A stretch of 64,000 nt of DNA from Verpa conica (GCA_033030425.1 JAUFSD010000013.1:992001-1056000), one strand, 5' to 3'; counted from the stretch's first letter, positions 31,779 to 45,024 are shown. Notes: generated by a model not told the origin, from the letters alone. Made by a program: numbers and translations.

Positions 31779-34480
31779 GCAAACTTTGATCGTCCCCCAA
31801 AGAAAATAAATACTGTGGTTGATATAACTAGTTTTGGGAGAAGGTCAGACTTGAAATGGTAGATAATCTTTTTCTTTCTTTTTTACTCGGTTATCTTAGG
31901 CCTTTTACTAATCTTGCTAGTTTAGTCCCATAAATAATGAGGTAGAATACATGTATGTGATAAGGAAATAAGTCCCAGCTTTATACCCTTAATATCTTAT
32001 ACAGAGGAAACCAATGCCGATCATTAAGGGTAAAAAGCACCGCTACTAGCACTTCGCTATTTAGTACCCCTGGGGATCTCTAGATTGATTGGCTTTGAAG
32101 CTATGGCACTATCAAAAGAGGCTAGGGTGTAGTAGTTAGTGATAGTTTAGTTACATTTATCTCGTGGCCCACAGGTCCTTTCTACCTTAAATCAAGTAAG
32201 GGCATCTATCATATTCTACGGGCCAATATAGAGCAATCATTTCTTTAGTATCAATATTAGCGAAGCTTAAAGTAGACTCGTCATCACGTATACCCTGATC
32301 GACATTCCTACCAGCGCCTTAATTATGTAATGATGATCTCAAAATGAAAACCTACATGTACTTATGTGTGACTAAAGCGTCATGGGGTCTCTTGCCCTTC
32401 TTTTTAATAGACTTTTTCTTTCCTTACTACATATATAGGGGATTTACGTAGGATTACCATATATATAAAGTTTTGGCCCCGCTGCACTATCACCTTAATA
32501 ATTACCAGTATTTTATCGGAGAAACAGAAAAAAGGCTTACAGTCCTAGGGTTTCTAAAGCTTGTTGCAACACCGCATCGTCACCAGCTTCCTTAGTTATA
32601 TTCTTCTAGCCATAAGTAAAGCAATCTAAATTCAATTTTTTGTATGATGGGCGCACAAACGGAGACGAGAGTGAAATGAGATGTGGATCTTCGGGAACGC
32701 GCATAATAAAAGTAAATCGTATCTCGCGACATTGATAAGCTGCGCCCCTTGCTCATCTTTTTCACTTGTCAAAACGTTCCTCTTTAGACCTCTTCGTATT
32801 TATTTACCTGTTACGAGGGAAGAATAAAGATCCTTGTAAAGTAGGCAAGTACCCTATTTTAGTAATCCTTAGTTCTTATTTGTGTTTCTCTGGTCTTCTC
32901 TCTTACGTTATGGCAGCTACCCGCAAACCTGGTTCCATCTGCTTGTTATTCCCTAAGACGCTGCTTCCCTTCGCCCCCGAGGACACGTTACGAGCTGAAG
33001 GCGACAAGGAAAAAACGCGCCTGTGTGGTGCGCTGTGTGACTGTGCCTGAATCGAACTGTTACATATTCTATGGATACAAAACGAAGCAAAAATTAATTA
33101 AAAATTAAAAATGCACACTTTTATGTAGCCAATGCCTGGACTCACAAATAAATACCGAGGAAGAAGAAAGCATCCCGCTCTGTTTTGAATTCTTGAATCT
33201 GATTTACATTGCTTTTTTTTTTTTTTTTTTTTTTTTAAGAAACCCCCTGCAGTGTTGATTTTTTATATTGGAAAATCGTGGCGCCGCTTAGAATTTCAAT
33301 GTGACGCCGATGAGAACGAGGTAACGATGAACTAAGAATTTCCCGAGTAGCCGATCTAGCGAGGACGATATGTCATCATGTGAGATGGAATGAGCATGCC
33401 GTCAGCGCAGCGCACACCGTTGCCGGGCACTAGACCGACGTAGAACTCCTGCCTTCTGCTGGGGACAGATTTTTTCACAGAAGTAAGAAAGAATAGTAGA
33501 TGGAATTCAAATGTCTATCCAAAGCGACATCATCCCGTCAAAAGCATGTTTACTAATATTTCTCTAGCACATAGGACGCATGCGGAAATATTCGCAGTGG
33601 AATACGGTAGGTGGTGTGCGGTGAGGACCGGACTCGGAGGTAGAAGAACCGTTAGTTAGCTAGGCCAAGCCAAGCAAAACGCGTAACTTTACTGCAGCGA
33701 GCAAGTGTGCATGGACTAGGGTGCGATTTTCATTGTTAAGGCTCTTAAGCCAATCATCTAAATAGGACACAAAGTTACTCTACAACCTCTTAGAGTAGCT
33801 GGGGAGCACGCGCAGCTAGAACTACTAGATACAATGGCATTGGGAAAATTAAGGGAGGAGGAGATGATGACCCCTCAACTATTGCTATTCTCAATTATTT
33901 GATTTACAGCCCACCCCTATCTAACTCAGCGGCGATCTTTTGCAGACTAGGCGATCTAGATTTGACGTCTTTGGTTGTGGTTGAGGTTTGAGCCGGCTTG
34001 GGCTTCAGTCGTAAAAAAGTCTATTTCCAGAACCCCAGCCCCGGCTACCGCCGACCCTTGACGACGGCTACATGTATTTTACGCAACAACCCACACAAGA
34101 ACATACCTCAGGATAGTAGAAAAGTTGGGTGCGAAGGCAAAATGTATACATGTATGTTTGTAAAGATGGTGCCGGGATGTACATAGGAACTAAATGCAAA
34201 AGTGAGTTGAAAAATGGAATAATGAAAGGTATAGAGAGGGACGTCTACGTCAAGGTCTAGTTTAAAAGAGCCCGGCGCCGTTATTCCATTCCATTCCTTT
34301 TCTTTACATGTATGTAGTTGACGGCTTGACTGTGACGCGCTGGACCGACGCTAGACTCCTGGCACTGCTTCTGCTTGTACTTATGACCTACTCAACCTTC
34401 TAAGTTCTTACATGCCTACTTCTACCACCGCCATCCCCCCCAGTCCTTTGAGTTTCTCTTCTCTCTGGCCTCTTCTGTTT
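31779..34480. other. intergenic, no gene seen
   Basis: Only short frames. A run of about 25 T at 33211-33235 and many small A/T runs. A short frame at 32766-33050 has no domain or splice support. The part from about 34320 onward becomes pyrimidine-rich and probably belongs to the promoter or leader of the RRM gene. Confidence 0.45.
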
Positions 34481-35456
34481 CTTTGATCTGCCTTCTCATC
34501 TCGCTCTCTATCCTCACACCGTGGAATCCTTTACGGACAGGTCTGCGTTTCATTTCTCCTGTTATTTCGCTTGCGTTTGGTTTCGATTTCCTTGATCAAC
34601 ATTAACGGTTTGTTTCGCTTCCTGTTGCTGCTACCGCGACTACCGAACGCCCACCCGTGCACACATCTCAGCTTCTTCGCACTTCGTCATCGTCTCCCAA
34701 GTCAATCGGCCTCGCTCCTAGCCTCTCCACTTTTCCAGTCCCTTCTCTTCTGCAACCCTCAGTCCCCTCCCCTCCCCTCCCCTCCCCCCTCTTCACGACT
34801 TCCCTTCCCCTCCAATAAGGAGATAAATTTTCTTTAAAGAAAAAAAAAAAAAAGTAAAGGTTGTCGTCCCTTTCCATTGACGTCCTCGAAACGACAAATA
34901 GTATAGTCCATCCCTCCCCTTTCTGTTCTTCTTCTGTCCCTCGCTTCCTTTTTCAATTCATCTATTCTTCTTTACATTAGTTCTCAATGGTTTGATTATC
35001 TGTTGACACGTCCCTTGCTTTTTAGAGCGGTATTTGCCACGGCCCTTACGTCCTTAAGACCTGCTGCAATCTCACGAATTCCCCTTGCCCCACGAGTCGC
35101 ATTCACGCAGTCAAAGGTGTGTTTTTTTACTCTTACGAAAGGCGTCCTCTGTCCGTCTCTCACCACCGTGTTCCATAGATCGATCTTTAGCCAGCGTACA
35201 CTCGTTAGTCGTTTTCGCTAGAACTCCAGCAGTATCGCAGCCGTCATTGTATTCTAACAATCTTCTGCTGCTCAGACTTTGGTCTTCACAGCATCAAAAA
35301 GTCAATTCTCCTTTCAAAAAGTTTTTCGGCGCTACGAACCGGAAATCTCCATCTCTACCCGAGTCAACCTCAATATAACCAATATCTCGCCGGTTACATT
35401 ATCTTCATAGCCTCAACGACAAGTTTTATTCGCGCTTAACGATCAAACACCTAGTC
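34481..35456 (+). promoter_or_regulatory. long pyrimidine-rich promoter/5' leader of the RRM gene
   Basis: Nearly 1 kb of strongly C/T-rich sequence (CCTCCCCTCCCCTCCCC near 34770; many TTTCTT and CTTCTTC tracts), the usual signature of strong fungal promoters and leaders. Several short upstream ATGs and frames (for example from 35003) would precede the main start if the leader is that long. Confidence 0.5.
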
Positions 35457-37308
35457 ATGTCTTTTCAATACGATTACGCTGGTCAACAGCAAGGTTCCGC
35501 TTCTCCAACGGCTGGTGCCTCCGCTGGCGGCGCTCCTCCGACCGGTCAACCCACCTCTCAGCAGCCCAGTGCTTCTCCAGCGCCCTACCCGAACAACTCT
35601 GCGACGGGTTCTTCTAATGGCGCACCTTCCACTGATGCTAAGACCACCTTGTGGTAAGTTCGCTCTCATCTCTACATATATCCATCCCCTCGAGTAACCG
35701 ATACTTCTTTTTCGTGTAACGTAACGCTAATGCACTTGGTTTCCTAGGATGGGTGAACTTGAGCCCTGGATTGATGAAGCGTTTGTCCGTAATATTTGGT
35801 TCCAGATGGGTGAACCAGTTAACGTTAAGATGATTCGTGATAAATTCTCTGGGTACGTGTATAAATCCTATTACTGTAATTTTTGTGTAATGCTAATACT
35901 AGCACTTTGTGTGGTCTAGAAATGCCGGTTACTGCTTTGTTGATTTCAATAGCCCTGCTGCTGCTGCCAAAGCCCTGACGCTTAATGGCAATGCCATTCC
36001 CGGAAGTGTCCGCCCTTTCAAGTTGAACTGGGCTTCTGGTGGAGGTTTGGCTGATAGACGGTGCGCTCAGCTTCCGCCCCTATTCATCTAGCGCAAGCTT
36101 AACTAACAAATGCTTATATTAACAGTGATGACCGTGGCCCTGAGTTCTCTATTTTTGTTGGTGATCTTGGACCAGAAGTCAATGAATACGTTCTCGTTTC
36201 TCTCTTCCAATCCAGGTTCCCTTCCTGCAAGTCTGCCAAGATTATGACTGATCCCGTGAGTGGTATGTCGCGTGGGTATGGGTTTGTCCGCTTTTCTGAA
36301 GAATTGGATCAACAACGCGCTTTGTCTGAAATGCAAGGTGTTTACTGCGGAAATCGTCCCATGCGCATTTCAACTGCCACCCCAAAGAACAAGAGCGCCA
36401 CCGCAGGTCAAGCGATGCCTGGTGGTGCTGCACCTGTCGGAATGTATTCAATGGGGGCTCCTCCTATGGGTTATTACGGCGCACCTCAGCCAATGAATCA
36501 GTTCACCGATCCTAATAACACCACTGTCTTTGTCGGGGGACTGTCGGGCTATGTGACTGAGGATGAACTTCGTTCATTTTTCCAAGGGTTTGGGGAGATT
36601 ACTTATGTTAAGATCCCGCCTGGAAAGGGTTGTGGGTTTGTGCAATTCGTCCAAAGGCATGCAGCGGAAATGGCAATCAACCAAATGCAGGGTTATCCTA
36701 TCGGGAATTCAAGAGTTAGATTGAGCTGGGGTCGCAGCCAAAACAACTCCGGGCCTGCAGGAACACCTTATAGACCTGCTCCCCCACCGCCAGTCTATCC
36801 ATCAATGGGGCTTCCTCCTCAACATCATTACGCAAATTTCGCTCCACTAAAGTAGTTACACTGTTTCCTTTCAAGTCTTATAGTTCGATGTATCTATTCA
36901 CATATTGCCTTTTTTTCTCTTCTTTCTTGCTGTTTCCCCATGATAGACCTTCTATCCCTTTCCATATCTGTACAAATGTTGCTCACTATCCACTTATGTT
37001 CCATATTTCTATTCCCCCTTTCCCTCGGGTCGCTAAACAAATTGTGATAATGTGAGGAAGTGTTTGTTTGCTGATTTGTTTGTGTCTTTGTGTTTTCCTG
37101 TAGTCCTCATGCTGCTCATATGCACCCACCTCCTCAACCGGGCCAAATGCCACCCCCTGGCCCCCCTGGAGCTCTTCCTGGCCAGAATGACCCCACGGAG
37201 CCTCTCGATATCCAGCGAATGAATACGATGTACCTTGCAGCTAAGGACGGTAGGATGGATCGCCTAGAGGCTGATTCTCGCGGATATCATTCAGTCTATG
37301 CTGCTTAG
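35457..37308 (+). CDS. three-RRM RNA-binding protein (Nam8/Csx1/Ngr1 type)
   Basis: Five exons: 35457-35653, 35748-35852, 35920-36060, 36126-36851 and 37104-37308, giving 457 residues. After a Gly/Pro/Gln-rich leader, RRM1 (about 66-145) begins WMGELEPWIDEAFV and contains GYCFVDF. RRM2 (about 152-232) has SIFVGDLG and RGYGFVRF. RRM3 (about 279-350) has TVFVGGLSG and CGFVQF. A Pro-rich tail ends RMNTMYLAAKDGRMDRLEAD. The layout fits yeast Nam8/Ngr1 and fission yeast Csx1, which bind mRNA or U1 snRNP-associated pre-mRNA; which role applies here cannot be told. The RNP1 aromatic residues are present. The last intron (252 nt) is much longer than the others, and its donor directly forms a TAG stop if unspliced. 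Confidence 0.9.
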
Positions 37309-40300
37309 AAAAGAAACACGAACAAAAGTTATAATGGGAACAATAGCAAGGGAGAAATAGGGGAAGGGGTGTTGGGAGTGTTGATACTTCACCGGCGTTC
37401 AGAAAAAAAATCTTGTTGCTTTGTTTAGGCTTTTTTTAGTATCGTCGGGTTGTGTTGTCCTTATATCGGGTTTTGCTTGCTTGCTTGCTTTTCCATTCTG
37501 TGGTTGGGGTTTAGCTTTTTTTTTTTTTCTTTTCCGGGACCTCTTGTTTTCTTATCCGTTTGGACTTTTCGTTCTGATCGGCGGTGTCAACCCTGTTTAT
37601 TTTTTGTCCTGTTCAGTGTTCAAAAAATCTTTGGTCGCATTTGTTGTATGGGTACGGTTTCTACGTCTGTATCCGTCCTTTTCTAGGTACTCGTCTATGG
37701 CTTATTTTTTATTTTCACTTTCTTGTTCAATCAAACCCCGATTCTGGCATACTTCTTTTCGAGTGTGGTTGGAGTTTTGTTCTTGAATGACACTTCAGCT
37801 ATAGCTATATCATTTTTCCATCTCTACTTTCTAGCCCCACGGAAAAGCGATGTGTTCGGGTCTCCTTTCCGAGAGAAAAATGTTTCTAGTTTAGTCGAAT
37901 CTGCATTTGTTTTAAATGTTGCTCGCTGGAACTGTTTGCATCGTTTTTCAGGCAAAGAAAATAGGTATCATGTTTTGGGGTTTAATCCCTACCTATACAG
38001 ACTGAAGCTCTTAACCATGCAAGTGCGTTTATTTCTGTTTATGGGATAACAATGATCAATTGAAGGAGGGATCTTGATACTTAGAAATTAGTAACTCTTG
38101 TTTGAGAGAGGGATATTACAATTGTCTAGGCCTAATTTCCATTTCTAGTTTTACTACAACATATATTTTTGTTCTTGTATATACTTTCTGCCCACTGCTT
38201 TTTCTGTATTGGCGTATTTGCTTAGCCTTCACTACTATTCCCCCACCAACATACTGCTTCCTAACCATAAATTTGACCTTCAATCATTGTCGTTAAGTAT
38301 CTATAGCTAGGTATCAACTCTTTCCAGGCTTTTAGGCACATTTTATATTATAGTAGCTGACCTACTGACTAGCAAAAGAAATAGCAAACATTTAATCTAA
38401 TAACACTTTATATACTATTAGCCTTAATAGATAACTACTCTAGATAGAGTCCTAGGCCAATTATGTCTAGTTATATATTATAACGCGAATGACCCAATAT
38501 TTTTTGGTTCCATGTAATAAGAATAAATGAAACTAGCTCTTTTCACCTAAACCTATAATCCCCCCCCCCTACCCAAATAATTTATTGAGCTATACTTTTA
38601 TAATATGACTTTTGTTCTCTATGACAACTCGCAGTACATCATCCCGAAGGTTGGGACTAAGAATACCCATGTTTGTTCATATGCGCGAAAGTGACCCAAC
38701 ATCCAAGCGAGCAACACCTAAAACCTATTTAAAGCACGTTCCTCAATAATATAGTTGATCTATGGAATGGAATGAGATTCACAAATTCAGCTTACAGAAA
38801 ACTCATACTTGGAAAATTATACCTGAGACTATAATAGAGGCATAGGTTGTAATTTTTAATCTTAGGATAATATATATAAATCAACCTAAAGATGTCTGTT
38901 ATGGTTGGGAAACTGGCACTGCTAAATTACCTTTGTCTACTTATAAGTATATATATAACTTATATAGGGAGTTAGGTTTATGCTTAGTCACAGGTTTATA
39001 AGCGTCTAGCAGTATAGTTTTTTCTAACCCATAGAATATCACTCGATATCATGTTTCGTTGCTTTCATTTACCTAACTGAGCCCATGATAGTAGCGCAGC
39101 TTCCAATCCTAGGCTACGAAGGATATTTATGGTGCCCCGATACTGCAAATACAATATCTTAGCATTTAGGATACAAGGCCTGTACCACCGAGGGTTTATG
39201 TATTAGTATTAGCACATTGATTAATTTGTGAATTTTCTATGTAGTACTAGCTAGAATTCAAGCACCTAGCTAAATAATCTCTATTAATTATTCACCGTTA
39301 CAAAGCAAGTCGATGCCTCGCCCTCGTGACTACTTTGGGTGTCGGCATATTAGGGAAATATTTTTATCTGAAAGACCTAAAAGCGACCTACATAGCATCG
39401 GATATTTGAGCAGAAATCGAGAAATATTACAGCGCCAGAGACACCCAGTCTAAGAAACAGGAGCTTGATCTAGGGTCTGCCGGTTAAGGCACATCGTCTT
39501 ATACACGCTTATAATTGCGGTTTACACCCATCGTGGGTAAATCCTAGGCCCAGATACTGGTTGGCACAACGCAATATTGCCACGTCAAAAGGCCTGCATA
39601 GATCCTCCTCACCGGGTAGTGGATTTCCGGAGGGGGGCCTGAACTACTGGCGGTAATTCCCGCGCCCCTAGGTAGACTAAAATGCATCTGTATCCTATTT
39701 ATAAATAGTAATCAGGTAAGAAGCCAACTACAATTGTGTAAATCGCAAGGTCATAATGAGTCGTCAGCCACAATATCATAGCATAGTCTCCACATTTGAA
39801 GAGGGGTACTCAATCCTAGCGCAAGGATATTCTCTAGCTAGTTTGACTGCGTGTATGAAATATTCATAGGCTTCACCAAGTGTTATCTGGGTTACATTTA
39901 CAGGGTAGGTATTATACTATATTACATATAAACGATTTTAGTGATTACGAAGCACCATCAGAAGGAGATAGTGGGGAACAGGCACCTGGTAGAAAAGTCT
40001 CATAAACATAATATTATATCCTCTAGTCTCCCTCCCACCTTTTAAAAGAAAGAGCGGCAGAGGGTGAAGGTTCGGAGACAGGATTACCATAGGCTTTGTG
40101 TGAATGTAAAAGTGCATGTACTGCATGTAGTATATCTCGAAAATCAATAACTGCCCCCTTATATCTTAGATTGGGATTTATTTAATCTCAGTACCAGCCA
40201 AGTCAATTCCCCTCTCATTTCAGGCGGCGTGTTAGTTTAGTGGGAAAAAACTATCCTAGTAGAGCTGAGTACGAGGAGATGTCTCTGGTGCTGACTAATC

Positions 40301-41360
40301 GAATCGACTTTGGCCCCATGGGGTCTGGTACGTAGGGTTCTACAGCGAGAAAAGGGTTATTACAGGTCCTCTGTAGTACTCAAGAAGAGCTCTGTAAGTG
40401 GTTTCGTAGCAATTTCAATAAAGCACCCTTTACGTATATGATAAGCGGGGACTGGAGACCCCTTCAAGTACTCATTCAGGTTATCTTATGGAGCATCGAT
40501 TTTACGGAACCGTTCTAGCTAGTCCGAACGGGTTTCTGCAGCCCTAACCTGGAGCAAAGCGGGGCCGACAATGATACTTCTGTAGGAAATCCTTAGAAGT
40601 TCACTCAACGCAATCCTTACCTAGAGGTAGGTAAAAGAAATGTACCTTAGCATAAAGAATAGACATTCGGTCTATTTTACAGCTACGTTAGTTTCGGACA
40701 ATGTTGGTGTTCCGTGTGCCACCTGCAAGAACCTTTTTTCAGACAAGACGGATTACTCGTGGGCCTACATGGTTCCGGCATGTCTATGAGTGGCGGGAGT
40801 GAAGATTTTAACGCTCTCTTTGAACCGCTCCATAACCCCCCGGGCCAAATGGTTGGGGAGGAGGTTGGGGTTGGGGGCGTGGATGGTACAACTCTTGATA
40901 ATGCGGACCTCTATCAATATGGAATTTATTGAGGACATAAGCTATTACATGTGTTAATATAACTTTAGACGCCTAGATAGCAGTTTGAGGCCAACAGCTG
41001 CAAGGGGCAAACTATCGAAGATACTCGCCACAGAATGTATTTTACAGGCAAGTAAGTAACCGGTGTACTGCCAAGACCGGCTGCGTGGCTGAGCCCCCTA
41101 AATGATCATCTGTGACCCTGTACTTTAGTTCAGGCCTTCCACTTCCCCACCATCAGTCAGTCTGATCCCTAAAAGCAAGTAGTCTCACTCAAGAGTGGAT
41201 GCCTGAAAGAGACTGCCTGAACCCGCTTGCCCGCCTGAACATTAACACTCTCAGCATCCACAACCACAACCATCACTACAATAGGAGCCAGAGTTCATCA
41301 ACTTTCTGCTCTATCGATTAGCTCATTGCATACTGCACACCACACTTGGCTATCATCGCT
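37309..41360. other. intergenic, mostly AT-rich, no firm gene
   Basis: 37309 to about 38050 is T-rich and probably 3' untranslated sequence of the RRM gene plus spacer. 38300-40700 is AT-rich with stops in all frames. A GC-richer exon-like frame lies at about 40702-40932. 40960-41360 is C/A-rich and likely the promoter and leader of the dsRBD gene. Confidence 0.45.
40702..40932 (+). pseudogene. exon-like frame, possible gene relic
   Basis: About 75 codons reading CHLQEPFFRQDGLLVGLHGS, then EDFNALFEPLHNPPGQMV, ending NADLYQYGIY. The codon use resembles the host genes and contrasts with the AT-rich flanks. No start, splice partner or domain is convincing. It may be the last exon of a decayed gene, perhaps a regulatory protein's tail. 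Low confidence. Confidence 0.25.
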
Positions 41361-42757
41361 ATGTCTTCTACTCGTTCTAACAGCCCTCCCACAACCTCAC
41401 CGGATTTTATCCCGCCGCTCGAATCTCCGCACCTGGAGAAGGAATCTGGGATGGATGGTGAAGAGGATAATACATCTCAGACTTCGTGTCTATCGCCACC
41501 ACGGTCACTAACACCACCCATACTCATCAAGAAGGAAAAACACCCACCTGAAGAGCCTGGCGACATGGAGTTTTCCCCAGCAGAAAATTTCAACCCTACC
41601 GAAATTGAAGCCCCTAAAGAAGATTCTAAGGCCCAAAAGGTTAAAGATGAGAAGTCTGCCGTTGCTGAACCCGTCGTTATCTCTACTTCAATAACCACCA
41701 CAAATGTCAAAGATCTCCACGAATACTGCCAGTCACATGTACGACTAACACCCTCTTTTGAATTTAAAGCGCAACTACCCCTTGGGTTTAGCGCCATCCT
41801 GAAGCTGGTAGGGCCTGAGGGGGTAAAAGAGATACCAGCCGAGGGAGTTTACCCCAGCAAAAAGCATGCAAAGGAGGCAGCAGCGGGTCTAGGGCTTGAG
41901 TATGTGAGGACACTACCAAAGAGCTCTAGATCTATGATGCAGGACGACCCAGAAGAGCAGAAGGAAAATTGGGTTGGTTCATTAAGTGGTGAGAGAATCC
42001 TTTTTTATTCATAATCACGTTTCGTTTTCTATTGGCTATTCCACTCTAGTGTTTGGCGTGCTTCGACATCTTCTATAAAATTACAAAAAGCTTATTTCTT
42101 GTTTCTACAGATTGGTGCAACGCTAGAAGGACAAGACCGTTGTATACCGACTACGCTACACCCGGCGGTGCTGGGTTCTCGTGTGAAATTCGGCTCCCAG
42201 TGGAGCTTGGTTATGCAGGCCTTGAAGGGATGGTGTTTGGCGACAAGCACAAAGCATTCAAGAACAAGCGTTCCGCAAAGGTTGCAGCTGCTAAAGAAGC
42301 TATGCTCTGGATTCGTGAGAATTCACCAACATCATCCCCTGCCGGCTCCACAACGACCAGCTCCAAGAAGTCCAAGTTGGGCAAGGGTACTGGGAATGTA
42401 ATTTATCCTAAAGATTCAAAACCAGCGGCGATTGTAAACCGTAATTATCCCTTTTCCTCTATAGTTATTTACTCTAGATTTGAGCTAACCATTCATTCAA
42501 AAGTCGTTTGCCCTCGTCTCGGTGTTATGACGCCTGAATATGTTTTTGTTGCTGATCAGCGCACACCTGGTATGTACGATGTAAAGGCAATTATCAGACG
42601 ACCTTCGGGGCCCAAGGATGTTATGGTCGGCCCCTTAAAAAATGTTTACGGCAAAAAGAAAGCAAAGGAAGAGATATCAAATGGAGTCTACAATTGGATA
42701 AAAAAAGAGGCTGAAAGACAAGGTGTCGGGATCTTTGAGGCCGGCACTGAGCCTTGA
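41361..42757 (+). CDS. protein with three dsRNA-binding-type domains
   Basis: Three exons: 41361-41988, 42111-42440 and 42504-42757, giving 403 residues. An acidic, Pro/Ser-rich N-terminus precedes three domains of dsRBD pattern. Domain 1 (about 118-190): DLHEYCQSHVRLTPSFEFKA, ending KKHAKEAAAGLGLEYV. Domain 2 (about 210-285): DWCNARRTRPLYTDYA, ending FKNKRSAKVAAAKEAMLWI. Domain 3 (about 318-395): IVNLVCPRLGVMTPEYVFVA, ending KKKAKEEISNGVYNWI. The KK-AK-AA motif that contacts RNA is best kept in domains 2 and 3. No catalytic domain (RNase III, deaminase) is attached, so it is probably a binding or scaffold protein, conceivably in RNA silencing. Intron 2 is exactly 63 nt and stop-free. The stop codon lies inside a 37-bp inverted repeat. 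Confidence 0.83.
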
Positions 42758-42850
42758 GCTCTGTGTTAAACTAATAAGAATTGTTTAAAACGGGCTTTAA
42801 CAAAAAAATTTGCTTTAAACGATTTTTAGTAGTTTAGCACAGAGCTCAAG
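42753..42850 (+). promoter_or_regulatory. 37-bp stem-loop spanning the stop codon of the dsRBD gene
   Basis: Arms 42753-42789 (CTTGAGCTCTGTGTTAAACT...) and 42814-42850 (...AGTTTAGCACAGAGCTCAAG) pair along their length around a 24-nt loop. As sense RNA, three of the differences become G-U wobbles and one is an A-G mismatch. The TGA stop (42755-42757) is in the left arm. It may act as a 3' RNA structure or be a small foldback element. Confidence 0.75.
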
Positions 42851-44611
42851 ACCCAGATCTTAACAACTTTTTTGTTAAATCTTCTCTTATTGTCTTTCCC
42901 GGTGTTTCTCGGAGTATTTGGATTTTCTCCTGGGTGCTAGTGGTGGTGGTGGATAACTACCATCACCGAACCTATTGATCGCCTTGAGAATGTCTCTTGC
43001 TGCGGGGGGAATTTTTTTTTTTTTTTTAAATCTGGAGTCCTTGTTTCCCCCTCTTTCCCCCTTTTCTTTCTCTCGTTTTTTTTGGTGGGGTGGGATGGGT
43101 TTTCTTCTGTTTCTTTTCTTTTTCTTCCTTTCCTTCCTTTTCCCCCCATATTTTCTTTTTTTATTTTGATATCTATTAGTCTCATTCCCAGTCCAGTTCT
43201 ATCCTCCTCAGTGGGCTTAGGAAAGCGACGGGCACGAGCCTAGGGGACACTTAGTGCGATTTTAATTGTCTTGAACTGGTCACAGTCTGACTTAGTGTGG
43301 TTTTGTAAACTTGCTGATACCAGGGCAATGGTGTCGATAAGCTTACAAGCTTACAATGGGTGTAACTGTAGTTACTAGTTCGAGAAAATTATTTTACCTC
43401 CCTACTTGTGAATAATAAACGTACTAGATATCAAATAATTGGGGTAAAACAATGTTTACTAAGGGTGTTCAGATAGAGTATATTATTTAATAATGGGAAA
43501 TTTTGCTAATAAAATAAGTGATAACTATAATCATCCTAGTGACAGTAATTTGAATGACAGAAAGGAGTGAACAAGTCAAGTGGATGATTTTGCCAGAGAA
43601 TAAATTTTCTAATGTAGTACGGCAATACGATAATGGTTAGCAAAGCAACAATTTCTCTAAACGACAAGAGTCTCTCAGTAATATAAGCATAGGAACAGTA
43701 GGTCTTACTTGGTTGGGTATATAGTAAGTAGTGTAAATGAACTTATGTTTTTTTATTTATCTCTGCCTTTCATTCTAGCTTTATTACTTTGTGGTTATAT
43801 ACCTCGCTATGTCGGATCCCTTGCTGTCCCGTACAAAATGCCCTGACCAAAACATTTTTTCTACTATAAAATAAATTTACTATCCCAGATCCCTTGCTAT
43901 CCCGTACGATACCCTCTGGATTCTTTGCATCCGGCATATCGAGGTGTGACTGCATATATGTAGTACGGCCTTCTAGATAATAAATACTAAATTAACCGGC
44001 GAACAGCCTTGACTTTCAAGTACTAGTAATGGGCTCTATAGACTTGAGATGACCCCGCTAGAGTAGCTCTTATCTAGGAGGGTATTGTGCGCCCTGAACG
44101 AAGCGATGTAGCCAACCAGAATACTTATTATATTTTTTCCTACACAATAACTCCGCATTCAAGCTCAGGCTAGTCCATAGCGCGAAAAAATCGTTCTCCT
44201 AGATTATCCACTAGATGAGTATCGCCATGCCAAGGTGATAGGCTTATTATATGCTAAAGATAATAAAATATGTATGACTTTAAGGGGACCATACCACTGA
44301 CTATAATGTTGATTAATGTGGTGTGTGGCGGGGAAGACTTATATATTGCGTGATCGCGGCCCACCTTAATTACCAAACAATTTTTGTTGAGTCTAGAAGT
44401 ATTCTGGAAAGATATAGAGGTTTTTTTTTAATTGGCCAATAGTCGGTTCTGGTGACTGGGCTAGGACATGGCTTATGCAGTCCAGGGGAAGCCGGATGGC
44501 TCATGTAAGATTTTCCTAGGAAGGGAGTCATATTACTATTCTAGGAAAGACTATTGTAGAAACAGATGTTTGCAAGCAAGGGTACTATAGCCAGTGCATA
44601 CCGTATTACTT

Positions 44612-44867
44612 GTCCTCCAGGAAAAGAACCAGAAAACAGGGGGGGTACGCACAGGCACGACCGTGGGGTGTTTAAGTGACGGAAGCACGTATTTTGACAC
44701 GGTTTACTCAAGAATATACCATTTCTGGTAACGGGAGCTTCTTGAGTCATTATAAGAGTAAGAATGTAGCTTGTTGTTTGTCTTATTTGGGGCTACTAGG
44801 TGCATTTGAACTTCCGAGACACCTTTGTGTGTACCCCCCCTGTTTTCTGGTTCTTTTCCTGGAGGAC
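44612..44867. repeat. 256-bp element with perfect 37-bp inverted ends
   Basis: 44612-44648 (GTCCTCCAGGAAAAGAACCA...) is the exact reverse complement of 44831-44867. The 182 bp between them has no domain. No clear target duplication is seen. MITE-like. Confidence 0.8.
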
Positions 44868-45024
44868 GAGTACAGCTTCCGGCAACAAAGATCAAGAAAC
44901 GTGAGGTTCGAATTTAGGACTTCTATTGGCTTTCAAGTATTGTGGCAAAGATTCTAGCAATTGTACTGGCTGTAGAGCCCCTGCTCACTAACCCTGGTTT
45001 CTCAATCTTTCTTGCCGGAGACCG

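Noticed and set aside
32766..33050. 94-codon frame as a small gene
   Set aside because: Composition and lack of domain, splice or conservation clues do not separate it from chance.
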